A DNA stretch of 64,000 nt, from positions 62,001 through 126,000 of the forward strand of contig JANQNW010000017.1 of assembly GCA_028279375.1 (NCBI GenBank), written 5' to 3'. The stretch comes from Phycisphaerales bacterium. GTDB taxonomy: Bacteria; Planctomycetota; Phycisphaerae; Phycisphaerales; UBA1924. The notes under the pieces were generated by a model. The model had not been told where the DNA came from. It was given only the letters and a program-made list of their open reading frames with translations, and made no database searches. Below, one piece after another: positions 1 through 8,930 of the stretch. How positions within the stretch are numbered: the first letter of the stretch is position 1; each line of letters opens with the position of its first letter. The translations under genes and the position numbers were made by a program.

Positions 1-930
1 GCGGCGACCGAACTCGCCGGCGGCCATCGCCCCGAAGAGCTCGAGGAGAAGGGCGCGACCGAGTTGCGCGCCCTGAGCCGTTCATTCAATGAAATGGCCG
101 GCAAGCTCTCACGCGCCCGCGAGGCGCTCATGCGCACGAACGCCGAACTCGAATCCAAGGTCGAAGAGCGCACCCGCGCCCTGCAGCGCGTCAACGATCT
201 CCTCAAGCTGGAGATCAGCGACAAAAACGACTTCCTTCGCACCGTCAGCCATGATCTCGGCGCCCCGCTTCGCAACATCGCCGGCATGACGTCGAGCATC
301 ATCCGCAAGCATGAGGAAGACCTGCCCGATGAGATCGTCTCGCGCCTCGAACGCATCGACGCCAACGTCCGCATTGAAACGGAGATGATCGACGAGCTCC
401 TCGAACTCAGCCGCATCGGCATGCGCAAGGAGAAGCCGGAAGTTATGAACTCCTTCGACCTCGTGCGCGATGTGGCTCGGGCCTTCGATCATGATCTCAA
501 GGCGCGGCGCATCGAGCTGACGATCGATGAGAACCTCCCGATCCTGCACATGGAGCCGGGGCGCCTTCGCAATGTCGTGCAGAATCTCATCGACAACGCC
601 ATCAAGTACATGGGCGAGAGCCCCGTTCGGCGCATTCACGTCAGTTGCCGAAGGCGCGAGGACAACGTCGCCTTCACCATCGAGGACACCGGACCCGGCA
701 TCCCCGAGAAGGAGCAGGCGCACGTCTTCCAGGTCTTCCGGCGCGGCGCCGACGCAGGGGATCATGCCCAGGGCAAGGGGGTTGGACTCGCCGCAGTGCG
801 CGCAACCGTCGAGCGCTGGTCCGGAAAACTCTCCTTGACGAGCGAACTCGGAAAGGGCAGTCGATTCACGTTCACGATTCCCGCCGATCGCGTGCGCTCT
901 TTCCCGGACGTCGCAGGCGCAAGCGCTTAG
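1..930 (+). CDS. Sensor histidine kinase, 5'-truncated by window edge
   Basis: The reading frame is open from base 1, so the true start lies upstream. The first residues look like the end of a HAMP linker (TELRALSRSFNEMAGKL), followed by a coiled coil, then a HisKA domain with the phospho-acceptor His in SHDLGAPLRN (His codon at 250-252). The HATPase_c domain shows the N-box NLIDNAIKY, the G1 box DTGPGIP and the G2 box GKGVGLA. It should autophosphorylate and pass phosphate to a receiver. The next gene, about 200 bases downstream on the same strand, is a receiver-GGDEF protein and the obvious partner. The sensory part and membrane segments are outside the window, so the signal is unknown. Confidence 0.93.
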   Translation, partial: AATELAGGHRPEELEEKGATELRALSRSFNEMAGKLSRAREALMRTNAELESKVEERTRALQRVNDLLKLEISDKNDFLRTVSHDLGAPLRNIAGMTSSIIRKHEEDLPDEIVSRLERIDANVRIETEMIDELLELSRIGMRKEKPEVMNSFDLVRDVARAFDHDLKARRIELTIDENLPILHMEPGRLRNVVQNLIDNAIKYMGESPVRRIHVSCRRREDNVAFTIEDTGPGIPEKEQAHVFQVFRRGADAGDHAQGKGVGLAAVRATVERWSGKLSLTSELGKGSRFTFTIPADRVRSFPDVAGASA

Positions 931-1137
931 CGCGATTGTGCGGGCGTGCCAAGGCATGGCGCGCCCTCAACAGAAGCGGCGCGAATACCGATGCTCACAG
1001 GCGGCGGCGCCATGATCGCTTCGCCTGGAGAGAACGTGCTGCATCTGTCGTGTGGCAGGCGTTGAGGGGCGCCGCCGGCGAGAGTGCGATGCGTGGGGCG
1101 CACTGCATTCCCTTCAATCCGGGATCACCGCGAGTTC

Positions 1138-2169
1138 ATGGGCGATCAGCAACCACCAAGAGTCCTGCTGCTTGAAGACGATCGCGACGCCGCCGATCTC
1201 ATCGTCGAGGCTGTCACTGATCACTTCGGCGCCTCAAATATCGTCGTGTGCAACTCCATCGCCGAGACGCACGTGCACGATCTCTCGGAGTTCGACCTGG
1301 CGCTCTCCGACTGTCATCTCCCCGATGGCAGCGGCCTGGACGCCCTGCGCATCCTGCTCGAGCGGCGCGACGACCTTCCCGTCGTCATCGTCACCGGCGA
1401 ATGCGATGTCGATCTCGCCGTCGAAGCCATCCGCAAGGGCGCCGTTGACTATCTCGTGAAGTTCAGCGGCTACTTCCAGGTCATCCCGATCATCATCGAG
1501 AAGAACATGGAGGGCACGCGCATCCGGCGCGACAACATGCGCCTCCAGGTCGCGCTCTCGCGCTCGCTCGCCGAACTCAAGACGAAGAATCGCGACCTTG
1601 AGAAGGTCGCCGCCCAGCTCGAAGTCCTCGCCTCGACGGACCTGCTCACCGGCCTCGCCAATCGGCGCAGGCTCGAAGAGCGCCTTGGCGAGATGTTCAG
1701 TGAAGCCGTTCGCTACCAGGCGGATCTCTCCTGCCTCATGGTCGATCTCGACGGTTTCAAGGACGTCAACGACGGCGTCGGCCACCAGGCGGGCGACGAC
1801 GTCCTGCGCGTTGTTGGCTCACTCATTCGATCACACATCCGTGTTTCGGACATCGGCGCACGCTACGGCGGCGACGAGTTCGCCGTGATCCTCTCCCACA
1901 CGCCGCCCGAAACAGCGATTGCGACAGCGCGCCGATTGCTCAAGGGCTTTGACGCCGAACTGCGCGAACGCTTCGGCGCCGACGTCGGCTGCGGCATGTC
2001 CATCGGCGTCTCCGGCCTCGGCCTCAGCAATCCGCTCAACGCCGAGCAACTCATCGCACATGCCGACGACGCCCTCTACCGCGCCAAGAGCGCCGGCAAG
2101 GGCCGCGTCATGATCTGCGCCGAAGGCGGCGACACGATCCTCGAAGCCGAGACCTATCTCGCGGCGTGA
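1138..2169 (+). CDS. Response regulator with diguanylate cyclase (GGDEF) output
   Basis: The 343-residue protein has an N-terminal receiver (acidic LLLEDD, phospho-acceptor Asp in LALSDCHLPDGSG, Thr in VVIVTG, Lys in DYLVK), a coiled-coil linker, then a GGDEF domain with intact active site RYGGDEF. An RVSD motif sits five residues before GGDEF, which matches the RxxD product-inhibition site. The protein is therefore predicted to make cyclic di-GMP when phosphorylated and to be feedback-inhibited. The ATG at 1138 was chosen because the receiver begins directly after it; an in-frame GTG at 1084 would add 18 unrelated residues. The upstream kinase is the likely phosphate donor. No EAL domain is present. 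Confidence 0.93.
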   Translation: MGDQQPPRVLLLEDDRDAADLIVEAVTDHFGASNIVVCNSIAETHVHDLSEFDLALSDCHLPDGSGLDALRILLERRDDLPVVIVTGECDVDLAVEAIRKGAVDYLVKFSGYFQVIPIIIEKNMEGTRIRRDNMRLQVALSRSLAELKTKNRDLEKVAAQLEVLASTDLLTGLANRRRLEERLGEMFSEAVRYQADLSCLMVDLDGFKDVNDGVGHQAGDDVLRVVGSLIRSHIRVSDIGARYGGDEFAVILSHTPPETAIATARRLLKGFDAELRERFGADVGCGMSIGVSGLGLSNPLNAEQLIAHADDALYRAKSAGKGRVMICAEGGDTILEAETYLAA

Positions 2170-2187
2170 GCGACGCTCCTTCAATTC

Positions 2188-3783
2188 CTACGGACACACA
2201 CCCCACGACCCGATAAGCGTCGCGATGTCGCCTGCGCCCACAGCGCCCACGCCGTCGAGATCCAGGCACGGATCCACCGAGCCCCAGGAGCCGAGGAGCG
2301 ACGCCAGATCGACAGCGCCGACGGCCCCGTCTCCGTCGAGGTCCGCCGGGCATGGCCCGTCAGCGGCCTCCTCCGCCTCGTACGCGCCCATATCGAGGAG
2401 CGCGTTGACGCCGTCGCTGACGCCGATGTCCGCATAACCGGCGGCGTCTTCAAATCGCGGCGCCCCGTCCAGATCCAGCGGCAGGCGCTCGCCCGTCACC
2501 GCGTCCTCGTCGATGTCGATCAGGTCGAACGGAACCAGCATGTTGTTGCCTGCGTCGATCAGCGTCGAAGCGCGACCAAGTCGAAAGTCATCGTCGAGCG
2601 TGCCGAGCACGCCATCGACGCCTGCCGGATCGACGAATCGCGGATTGCAGCCAGTGTTGCCGGCGCCGCCCAGCGCGCCGGTGAGACCCTGCACGCATGT
2701 GTAGTCCATGAAGAAGAAGCCGTCCTCGATGAAGATCTGCTCGGCTTCGCTGGCGTCTGTCGCGTCTTCGTTGTTCCTCCAGAGCACGCAGTTCTGCACG
2801 CGCGTGCGCCCGTTGCCGTTGCTCGTTGTCTGGAAGATCGCCGCCCCAGTCGCCGCCGTGTTGTACGCGATCGTGCAGTTCTTGTAGTGCGGCTGGAAGT
2901 TGCTGTAGTCGAAGATCGCCCCGCCCATCATGTCGCATGCGTTGGCCACGAGGAGGCAGTTCATCAGAATGGGCGTCGCGCAGCGATTGACCAGCAGACC
3001 GCCGCCCTTCTCCGTTGCGTGATTTCGCATGAAGCGGCAGTTCGTCGCGCGCGGATCGCCCCGGTCGGCCAGGTAAAGCCCGCCACCGCGCTCGGCCGTG
3101 TTCTCGAAAAAATCACAGCGCGTCAGGATCATGTCGCTGAACGATATGTACATCCCGCCGCCGAAGACCGGCGTGTGATTGTCGATGAAGACACAATCCG
3201 TGATCGTGAACTCGCTGTTCTGAATCGACGCCCCGCCACCGACCTGGTCGAGCGCCGGACCGTCCGCATAGCCGCGCGTGAACGTGAATCCCTCGATCAG
3301 CGCATTCTCCACCTGGTAGGAACGCAGCACGTGATAGCTGTTGTCGAGGATCGACATCGGATCGCCAAGCTCGCCCGACAGCGTGCTCGTGTACGTGCCG
3401 AAATCCCGATCGTCCGGCGAGCCCGGCTGCGCAAGCCCCGCGTAACCGCCGCGCAGGGAGAGGTTGTCCTGCATCACGAAGCGATGACTTCGGTCATCCG
3501 GCGTCACACTCGCGCCCTGATCCGGTTTGTATTCACCGCCTGCGACGCGGACCTCGACATCCATCCCCGCGCCCGTGACAGGCGCCGCGGCGTCGAGCGC
3601 GTCCTGCAGATGAGTGAACGCGAGCGCCCAACTGGAGCCGTCGCCGCCGGCCGGCGCATCGTCATCGACGTAGAGCGTCATCTGCGCATGCGTTATGGAC
3701 GCCAGGAGCGCGCAGAAGACAGGCGCCATCAGCGATCGCGCACGATTCAAGGCGTGTCGTGGTGTTACGAGACTCTCAGCCAC
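2188..3783 (-). CDS. Secreted parallel beta-helix protein with C-terminal dockerin
   Basis: The 531-residue protein starts with a signal-peptide-like segment (hydrophobic stretch MAPVFCALLASITHA preceded by Arg residues). Next comes YVDDDAPAGGDGSSWALAF, the opening found in many polymorphic-outer-membrane-type right-handed beta-helix proteins. Repeated coils of the form NxxFxxNxAxxGGG fill residues about 170-340. The C terminus holds two D-x-D-G-x-G-A-V-G...DLxxLxGSWG repeats, the Phycisphaerae dockerin-like module. The start is a GTG at 3783; an ATG at 3729 lacks the basic n-region. Catalytic residues are not evident, so a lyase or adhesin role cannot be decided. It is convergent with the GGDEF gene. 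Confidence 0.85.
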   Translation of the reverse strand: MAESLVTPRHALNRARSLMAPVFCALLASITHAQMTLYVDDDAPAGGDGSSWALAFTHLQDALDAAAPVTGAGMDVEVRVAGGEYKPDQGASVTPDDRSHRFVMQDNLSLRGGYAGLAQPGSPDDRDFGTYTSTLSGELGDPMSILDNSYHVLRSYQVENALIEGFTFTRGYADGPALDQVGGGASIQNSEFTITDCVFIDNHTPVFGGGMYISFSDMILTRCDFFENTAERGGGLYLADRGDPRATNCRFMRNHATEKGGGLLVNRCATPILMNCLLVANACDMMGGAIFDYSNFQPHYKNCTIAYNTAATGAAIFQTTSNGNGRTRVQNCVLWRNNEDATDASEAEQIFIEDGFFFMDYTCVQGLTGALGGAGNTGCNPRFVDPAGVDGVLGTLDDDFRLGRASTLIDAGNNMLVPFDLIDIDEDAVTGERLPLDLDGAPRFEDAAGYADIGVSDGVNALLDMGAYEAEEAADGPCPADLDGDGAVGAVDLASLLGSWGSVDPCLDLDGVGAVGAGDIATLIGSWGVCP

Positions 3784-3803
3784 TCCGGCTCAAGCCTACC
3801 TCT

Positions 3804-3822
3804 GCTTGGCTGTCCGCCAAGC
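3804..3822. repeat. Perfect 7-bp hairpin between two dockerin genes
   Basis: Arms GCTTGGC and GCCAAGC are separated by five bases in the 62-base gap between the beta-helix gene and the upstream nuclease-fold gene on the minus strand. No T-run follows in the direction of transcription, so it is not a convincing intrinsic terminator. It could be an RNA processing or stability element. Confidence 0.35.
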
Positions 3823-3845
3823 GAAAATCGGTTGCTCAGGCGTGA

Positions 3846-5357
3846 TCAGGGGCACGGGCCCCAGTTGCCGATCAGGATCGCGAGGTCGCCCGCGCCTACT
3901 GAGCCGTCGCCATCGAAGTCCGCCTGCAGATCGGCGGACGTCCACACACCGAGAAGCGACGCCAGGTCTGTCGAGCCCACCGAGCCGTCGCCATCGAGAT
4001 CCCACACGCAGGCGCTCACGATGTTCGCCGACAGCGTCACGACACGCGCCGGTGTGTCCGGATCATTGGACAGGATCGTGACCGTGCTTGCGAAGGGCCC
4101 GATGACGGACGTGTCGATGAAGATCGAATGCGCATTCGGCGCATCGCCGGCGTCGTGCGAGAACGAACCACCCGGCGCCGTGGCGCCCGCGCCCGCTGAA
4201 AGCGAGTAATCGAGCGCGTTGATTCCGTCGGCGCTCCAAAGCGCGAGGTCGCCGTCGTTGAAGACCGAGAGGCTCATCAACGCCAGCGTGTTCTGTGTCA
4301 CGTCGCCGAAATCGATCGATGAATCGGATCCGACAAGCGCCGGAACGAGCAGGTCGAGAAACACGGGCAGATGGCCGCCGCCGCTGGCGGTCGTCTTCAG
4401 CGCCTGAGCGATCGTCGGTCCGACCATGGTGTTGCCGGTCGTCGCCAGGCTGCCGTTGTAGCTCGTGCCGTCGTTGCCCCAGGAGCGATACGAGTGATTC
4501 GGATCGTCCCACGTCGAGAGGCTGTAGGGAACTCCCGGATCACCGAGGTAATCGAGCCCGTCGCCATCGACGAGGCTGCCGCTGACAAGGATCTGATCGT
4601 GCCGGTCATCCATGCCGCCGGCGCCCGACGGATCCTGCGTGTGCAGCGTGCGATAGGTGCTGGAGTTGTTCCAGCTTCCGGGGCGACTGATCGGATCGAA
4701 GAAGCGCCCGTCGTTGTTGGCCTGCGATCCGACCATCCACTGGTACGCGCTCTGGGAGGATCTCTGGATGTTGAAGTCGCCGCCCACGACGAAGTTCCAT
4801 CCGGCCGGGAGAGCCTCCGAGTCGTCCCGCATCTCCTGCGCCTCCTCGAGTCGGCGCGATTGATCGTTGCTTCCTGAGCCCGCCTTCATGTGCGTGCTGT
4901 AGCACGCGATCACGGCGCTGTCCGCCGTGTAACCGTTGAGCTTGATGTCGTAGCGATCGAGATTGCGCGGATGATTGGGCGAGACGCTGCCCGTCGAAAC
5001 GACCGTGTGCCCAAGGAAGGAGACCTTGCTCGTGCGATAGAAGAACGCGTTGTCCGTGTCCGGTCCGTTGACAAATGGCGCCGCCGCCCAGTCGCCGGGG
5101 CTCCCCGGCGCCGTGTTCAGGATGCTCAGGAAGTTGTTGACGCCCGTCTGCGACAGGAACTCCTGCCCGATGAAGACATCCGGAGACATGCTGCGACCGT
5201 CGAACTCGCTGTAAATCGCCGTCTGGAAATCAGCTACGCGTCCACTCGTGTAGTTCGTGACGTTCCACGTGACGACGCGCAGCTGCGCGCTGGCGACGGG
5301 AGCAAGCGCACAACCGAGGGCGCACGCGGCGAGCAATCGAAAACAGGAGATCTTCAT
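3846..5357 (-). CDS. Secreted endonuclease/exonuclease/phosphatase-fold protein with dockerin (copy A)
   Basis: This 503-residue protein has a signal peptide ending near VASA and then an EEP (DNase I-like) domain. Its motifs are TWN (about 31), the metal-binding Glu in IGQEF (about 66), STHMKAG (about 155), GGDFN (about 192), DDRHDQILVS (about 250) and GHLP (about 329). A choice-of-anchor-D/HYDIN-like beta domain follows (SIDFGDV... to SNDPDTPARVVTL), then two dockerin-like repeats ending WGPCP. The ATG at 5357 has a GGAGG ribosome-binding site; the TTG three bases before it is less likely. It is a tandem paralogue of the next gene. It probably hydrolyses phosphodiesters outside the cell, but the substrate is unknown. 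Confidence 0.88.
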   Translation of the reverse strand: MKISCFRLLAACALGCALAPVASAQLRVVTWNVTNYTSGRVADFQTAIYSEFDGRSMSPDVFIGQEFLSQTGVNNFLSILNTAPGSPGDWAAAPFVNGPDTDNAFFYRTSKVSFLGHTVVSTGSVSPNHPRNLDRYDIKLNGYTADSAVIACYSTHMKAGSGSNDQSRRLEEAQEMRDDSEALPAGWNFVVGGDFNIQRSSQSAYQWMVGSQANNDGRFFDPISRPGSWNNSSTYRTLHTQDPSGAGGMDDRHDQILVSGSLVDGDGLDYLGDPGVPYSLSTWDDPNHSYRSWGNDGTSYNGSLATTGNTMVGPTIAQALKTTASGGGHLPVFLDLLVPALVGSDSSIDFGDVTQNTLALMSLSVFNDGDLALWSADGINALDYSLSAGAGATAPGGSFSHDAGDAPNAHSIFIDTSVIGPFASTVTILSNDPDTPARVVTLSANIVSACVWDLDGDGSVGSTDLASLLGVWTSADLQADFDGDGSVGAGDLAILIGNWGPCP

Positions 5358-5451
5358 CAATCCTCCGATATCTCGGAAAGCAGAATCGTTGTGCGCGACT
5401 GTGCGCTCGGTCGCGAGGGAGTTTCAAAACACTGCGGCAGGCGCGTGCTCG

Positions 5452-6984
5452 TTAGCAGGGGCCCCAGTTGCCGATGAGAATGGCCAGGTCGCCGGAGCCG
5501 ACCGTGCCGCTGCCGTCGAGGTCCGCATCCGGATCCATCGACGTCCACAGGCCGATCAGCTGCGCGAGATCGGATGACCCGACGACGCCGTCGCCGTCGA
5601 GATCCTCCGGACAGTCGGAGACGATGTTCGCCGTCACCGTGACGACGCGCACGCCTTCTTCCGGATCATTCGAAGTGATGACGACACCGCCCGCGAAGGG
5701 GCCGACCGTTGACGTGTCGAGCTCGATCGAGTGCATGTTGGCCGCGTCGCCCGAGTCATGCGTGAATGAGCCCATCGGCGCCGTCAGCCCTGCGCCCGTT
5801 GTCAGCGAATACGAGAGCGTGTTGATGCCGTCGTTCGTCCAGAGCGTGTCGTCGCCATCGTTGAAGACGGAAAGATCCATCGACGCCATCGATCCCTGCG
5901 GCACATCGCCGAAATCGATCGACGCGTCCGACCCGACGCGCGCCGGCACGAGAATGTCGAGGAAGACCGGCAGGTGACCCGCCGAGAGGCAACTGTCCTT
6001 CAGCGCCTGTGCGATCGTCGGTCCGACCATCGTGTTGCCCGTCGTCGTCAGGCTGGCGTTGAAGCTCGTCGCGTCATTGCCCCAGCTGCGATACGAGTGA
6101 TTTGGATCGTCCCACGTGACGAGGCTGTACGCGATCGTCGCGTCGCCGTCGTAGTCCGTGCCCTCGTTGTCGATCAGACTCGCGCTGACGAGGATCTGGT
6201 CATAGCGATCATCCATGCCGCCGGCGCCCACTGGGTCCTGCGTGTGGATCGTCGCGAAAGCGGGGGAGTTGCTCCATCCGCCCGGCAGCTTGATCGGATC
6301 GAAGAACCGCCCGTCGTCGTTTACCTGCGTGCTGATGAGCTCGACGTATCCGTCATCAAGGAACGTCTCGACATTCAGATCGCCGCCGACGAGGAAGTGC
6401 CAACCGGCGGGCAGCGACTCAGCGTCGTCGCGCATCGGGATCGCTTCATCGAGACGGCGCGCTTCATCGGTGTCCGTTCCGCCCGCCTTCATGTGCGTGC
6501 AGTAACACGCGATCGTGGACTCCGCAGTCGTGTATCCCTTCAGGCGAATGTCATACCGATCGAGATTGCGCGGATGATTCGGCGCCAGGCCGCCCATTGA
6601 GACGAGCGTGCGCCCCAGATAATCGACCTTGCTCGTGCGATAGAAGAACGCGTTGTCCGTGTCCGGCCCGTTGAAGAAGGGCGCCGCCGCCCAGTCTCCA
6701 GGGCTTCCCGACGCGGTGTTCAGGATGTTCAGAAAGCTCGTCACCGAGCCTTCCGTCTGAAACTCCTGCCCGAGGATCACATCCGGCGACATCGACCGGC
6801 CCATGAACTCGCCGTAGATCGATGTCTGGAACGCCGCGTCGCGACCGCTGATGTAGTTCGTGACGTTCCACGTCACCACGCGCAGCTGCGCGCTGGCCAG
6901 CGGCGCAATGGCGCCCATCGCGACGACGGCGGACATCAGGATGGCGGCGCGCCGCATCGGCGCAACTCGACTCTGCATGGACAT
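5452..6984 (-). CDS. Secreted endonuclease/exonuclease/phosphatase-fold protein with dockerin (copy B)
   Basis: The 510-residue tandem paralogue of the preceding gene has the same order of parts: signal peptide (ends LASA), EEP domain with TWN, LGQEF, CTHMKAG, GGDLN, DDRYDQILVS and GHLP, a choice-of-anchor-D-like beta domain, and two dockerin-like repeats. All catalytic motifs are kept in both copies, so neither looks degenerate. The two genes point the same way with a 94-base gap. GAGGAG lies upstream of the ATG. Recent tandem duplication is the simplest origin. Extracellular nuclease or phosphodiesterase activity is inferred from the family. Confidence 0.88.
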   Translation of the reverse strand: MSMQSRVAPMRRAAILMSAVVAMGAIAPLASAQLRVVTWNVTNYISGRDAAFQTSIYGEFMGRSMSPDVILGQEFQTEGSVTSFLNILNTASGSPGDWAAAPFFNGPDTDNAFFYRTSKVDYLGRTLVSMGGLAPNHPRNLDRYDIRLKGYTTAESTIACYCTHMKAGGTDTDEARRLDEAIPMRDDAESLPAGWHFLVGGDLNVETFLDDGYVELISTQVNDDGRFFDPIKLPGGWSNSPAFATIHTQDPVGAGGMDDRYDQILVSASLIDNEGTDYDGDATIAYSLVTWDDPNHSYRSWGNDATSFNASLTTTGNTMVGPTIAQALKDSCLSAGHLPVFLDILVPARVGSDASIDFGDVPQGSMASMDLSVFNDGDDTLWTNDGINTLSYSLTTGAGLTAPMGSFTHDSGDAANMHSIELDTSTVGPFAGGVVITSNDPEEGVRVVTVTANIVSDCPEDLDGDGVVGSSDLAQLIGLWTSMDPDADLDGSGTVGSGDLAILIGNWGPC

Positions 6985-7103
6985 GCGACTCGATCTCCTC
7001 TACACCGCCATCCAGGCCCCACGACGGGCAGAAAGCGGACCGGGCAGCGTACTACAGACGCGCCCAAATCGGGAAAGAAATATTAGCGCCGGCGACGCTC
7101 GAA

Positions 7104-7145
7104 CACGGGTTTTCGGGCCTGAAACACCCGGGTTCCGGGCCTTCA
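7104..7145. repeat. Imperfect tandem repeat downstream of smpB
   Basis: Two adjacent units share CGGGTT(T)TCGGGCCT in the gap between smpB and the nuclease-fold gene. The second unit can form the small hairpin CCCGG-GTT-CCGGG. On the minus strand it is followed by TGTTT, so it may act as a weak terminator for smpB. The evidence is limited. Confidence 0.3.
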
Positions 7146-7177
7146 CGCCATCTCCTGGTCAATATCCGCCGGAACAA

Positions 7178-7669
7178 TCAGCGGAGACGCTTCGACATCG
7201 CGCGGTCCATCTCACGCTTCGCCTCGCGCTGCTTCAGGTCCTGGCGACGGTCGTAGTGCTTCTTGCCCACGCCAACGCCGATGAGCAGCTTCAGACGTCC
7301 CTCCTTGAAGTACGCCTTCAGAGGCACAATGGTCGCGCCTTTCGCCTGCATCGCCACGTACAGCTTCCGGATCTCACGCCGATGAGCCAGCAGCTGCCGC
7401 TGACGTGTCGGATGATGCTGGTAGATCCCCGTCGCCGGCTTGTACTCCCCGATATGGGCGCCATGCAGCGTCAGGCTCATCCGGGGCTCGATTTCCGCCC
7501 GCACGTACCCCTCCGCCAGCGACATCTTCCCCGCCCGGATCGACTTCACCTCGGACCCTTGCAGAGCGATGCCCACCTCGAGCGTCTCCTCGATCAGGTA
7601 GTCGTGGCGAGCCTTCCGATTCTCGATCACGACCTCGCCCGGATTGGTCTTCTTCCTGCCTTTGGCCAT
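7178..7669 (-). CDS. smpB: SsrA-binding protein SmpB
   Basis: The 163-residue product binds tmRNA and delivers it to stalled ribosomes for trans-translation. Family landmarks are the early NRKARHDYLIEETLEVGIAL, then GSEVKSIRAGK, the Y-rich middle, and a basic C-terminal tail (KKHYDRRQDLKQREAKREM) that in the family enters the mRNA channel. The ATG at 7669 (MAKGRKK) gives the normal family length; the frame is open 22 codons further but that part is not SmpB-like. It is divergent from mqnD, with 65 bases between the starts. No ssrA (tmRNA) gene was recognised in the window. Confidence 0.97.
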   Translation of the reverse strand: MAKGRKKTNPGEVVIENRKARHDYLIEETLEVGIALQGSEVKSIRAGKMSLAEGYVRAEIEPRMSLTLHGAHIGEYKPATGIYQHHPTRQRQLLAHRREIRKLYVAMQAKGATIVPLKAYFKEGRLKLLIGVGVGKKHYDRRQDLKQREAKREMDRAMSKRLR

Positions 7670-7734
7670 GGTGAATCGGAGGAGGCTATCGCGCGACGCT
7701 CCTCCCGGCGCGCCGGCCTGCGTATATTCAACCA

Positions 7735-8640
7735 ATGGCGCACGCAGGCGATCAGAAGCAGATTCTCACCATCGGGCACTCCCCCGATCCCGATGACGCG
7801 TTCATGTGGTGGCCGCTGGGCGATGTCGAGACCGGCATGGCGCCCGCCGTCGACATCGCGCCATTCCAGTTCCGGGCCGTCCCCGAGGACATCGAGAAGC
7901 TCAACACCCGAGCCGTCGAGACCGGCGACCTCGATATCACCGCCATCTCCATCCATACATATCCCCACGTGAAGGATCGCTACGCCCTCACCTCCTGCGG
8001 CGCCAGCATGGGCGATGGCTATGGCCCCAAGCTCGTCGTCCCCGAAGACAGTGCCATCATCTCGCTTGACGATCTGCGCGACGCCGACGCCGTCATCGCC
8101 ATCCCCGGCCTGCGCACCTCGGCGTATCTTGCCCTCCGTCTCGTGCTCGAGGCCGATCCCGCCGTCCGGGCGATCCCCTTCGACCGGATCATCGACGCCG
8201 TCGTCCAGCATGAGGTCGCCGCCGGCGTCGTCATTCACGAGGGCCAGCTCACCTACGCCGACGCCGGGCTTCGCCTCATCGCCGACCTCGGCGAAGCGTG
8301 GGGGAAGAAGACCGGCCTGCCGCTGCCCCTCGGAGGCAACGCCGTCCGGCGCGACATTGAATCCCGCTTCGGCGCCGGCTCACTCCAGCGCCTCGCCGCA
8401 ATACTCAGCGCCTCCCTCGAGCATGCCCTCGATCAGCGCGAGCAGGGGCTCGACTACGCCCTGGGATTTGCGCGCGGTCTCCCGCAGGCCACCGCCGATC
8501 AGTTCATCGCGATGTACGTGAACGATCTCACGCGCGACGCCGGCCCGCGCGGCGCCCGGGCGATCAACGAATTCCTCAGCCGAGGCGCAGCCGCCGGGCT
8601 CTGCCCCGATCCCGGCGAGGTCGATCTCGTCACCCCCTGA
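7735..8640 (+). CDS. mqnD: 1,4-dihydroxy-6-naphthoate synthase (futalosine menaquinone pathway)
   Basis: The 301-residue protein belongs to the MqnA/MqnD periplasmic-binding-like family. GHSPDPDDAFMWWPL matches the MqnD-type N-terminal signature, and VIHEGQ carries the conserved His used as base in MqnD. GYGPKLV is also typical. MqnD converts cyclic dehypoxanthinyl futalosine to 1,4-dihydroxy-6-naphthoate for menaquinone synthesis. Other mqn genes are not in the window. Assignment to MqnD rather than MqnA rests on the SPDPDD-type motif and the HEGQ His. Confidence 0.9.
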   Translation: MAHAGDQKQILTIGHSPDPDDAFMWWPLGDVETGMAPAVDIAPFQFRAVPEDIEKLNTRAVETGDLDITAISIHTYPHVKDRYALTSCGASMGDGYGPKLVVPEDSAIISLDDLRDADAVIAIPGLRTSAYLALRLVLEADPAVRAIPFDRIIDAVVQHEVAAGVVIHEGQLTYADAGLRLIADLGEAWGKKTGLPLPLGGNAVRRDIESRFGAGSLQRLAAILSASLEHALDQREQGLDYALGFARGLPQATADQFIAMYVNDLTRDAGPRGARAINEFLSRGAAAGLCPDPGEVDLVTP

Positions 8641-8689
8641 ACGCCCCTCGGGGCGGGGGTGAAACGACCCTCATTTGCCAAACAATTGC

Positions 8690-8717
8690 TTGTATTCACG
8701 ATGGCTGGGTGGATAAT
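8690..8717 (+). promoter_or_regulatory. Candidate sigma-70-type promoter
   Basis: TTGTAT at 8690-8695 and GATAAT at 8712-8717 are separated by 16 bases in the otherwise GC-rich 290-base gap between mqnD and the ACT-domain gene. It would give a leader of roughly 200 bases before the ATG at 8931. No riboswitch fold was recognised in that leader. The call rests on hexamer similarity only. Confidence 0.35.
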
Positions 8718-8930
8718 CGGACTTCCGCCGCAATCTCCTCCCTTCTGGGCGGCGGACGCCGACTGAGCATTGCGCCGCCCGCCGGCCGGAGATGAGGGAG
8801 ACTCCGCCATCGGCGGCGCGCGCCCGGAGGACGCGAGGTTCCAGGCGCCAGCTTGTCTGACGCCCTCGTCGCGCCGATGGGAAGAAGGCGACCAACATTC
8901 GAGCAGGTCCTGAGGGGGTTCCCGCTTCCC

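Noticed and set aside
2887..4209. 440-codon plus-strand open frame across the beta-helix and nuclease-fold genes
   Set aside because: It crosses two well-supported minus-strand genes and has no ribosome-binding site or domain; it is a GC-rich shadow frame.
8709..8717. DnaA-box-like GGTGGATAA
   Set aside because: A single imperfect match; it overlaps the -10 of a promoter candidate and lies far from the composition switch.
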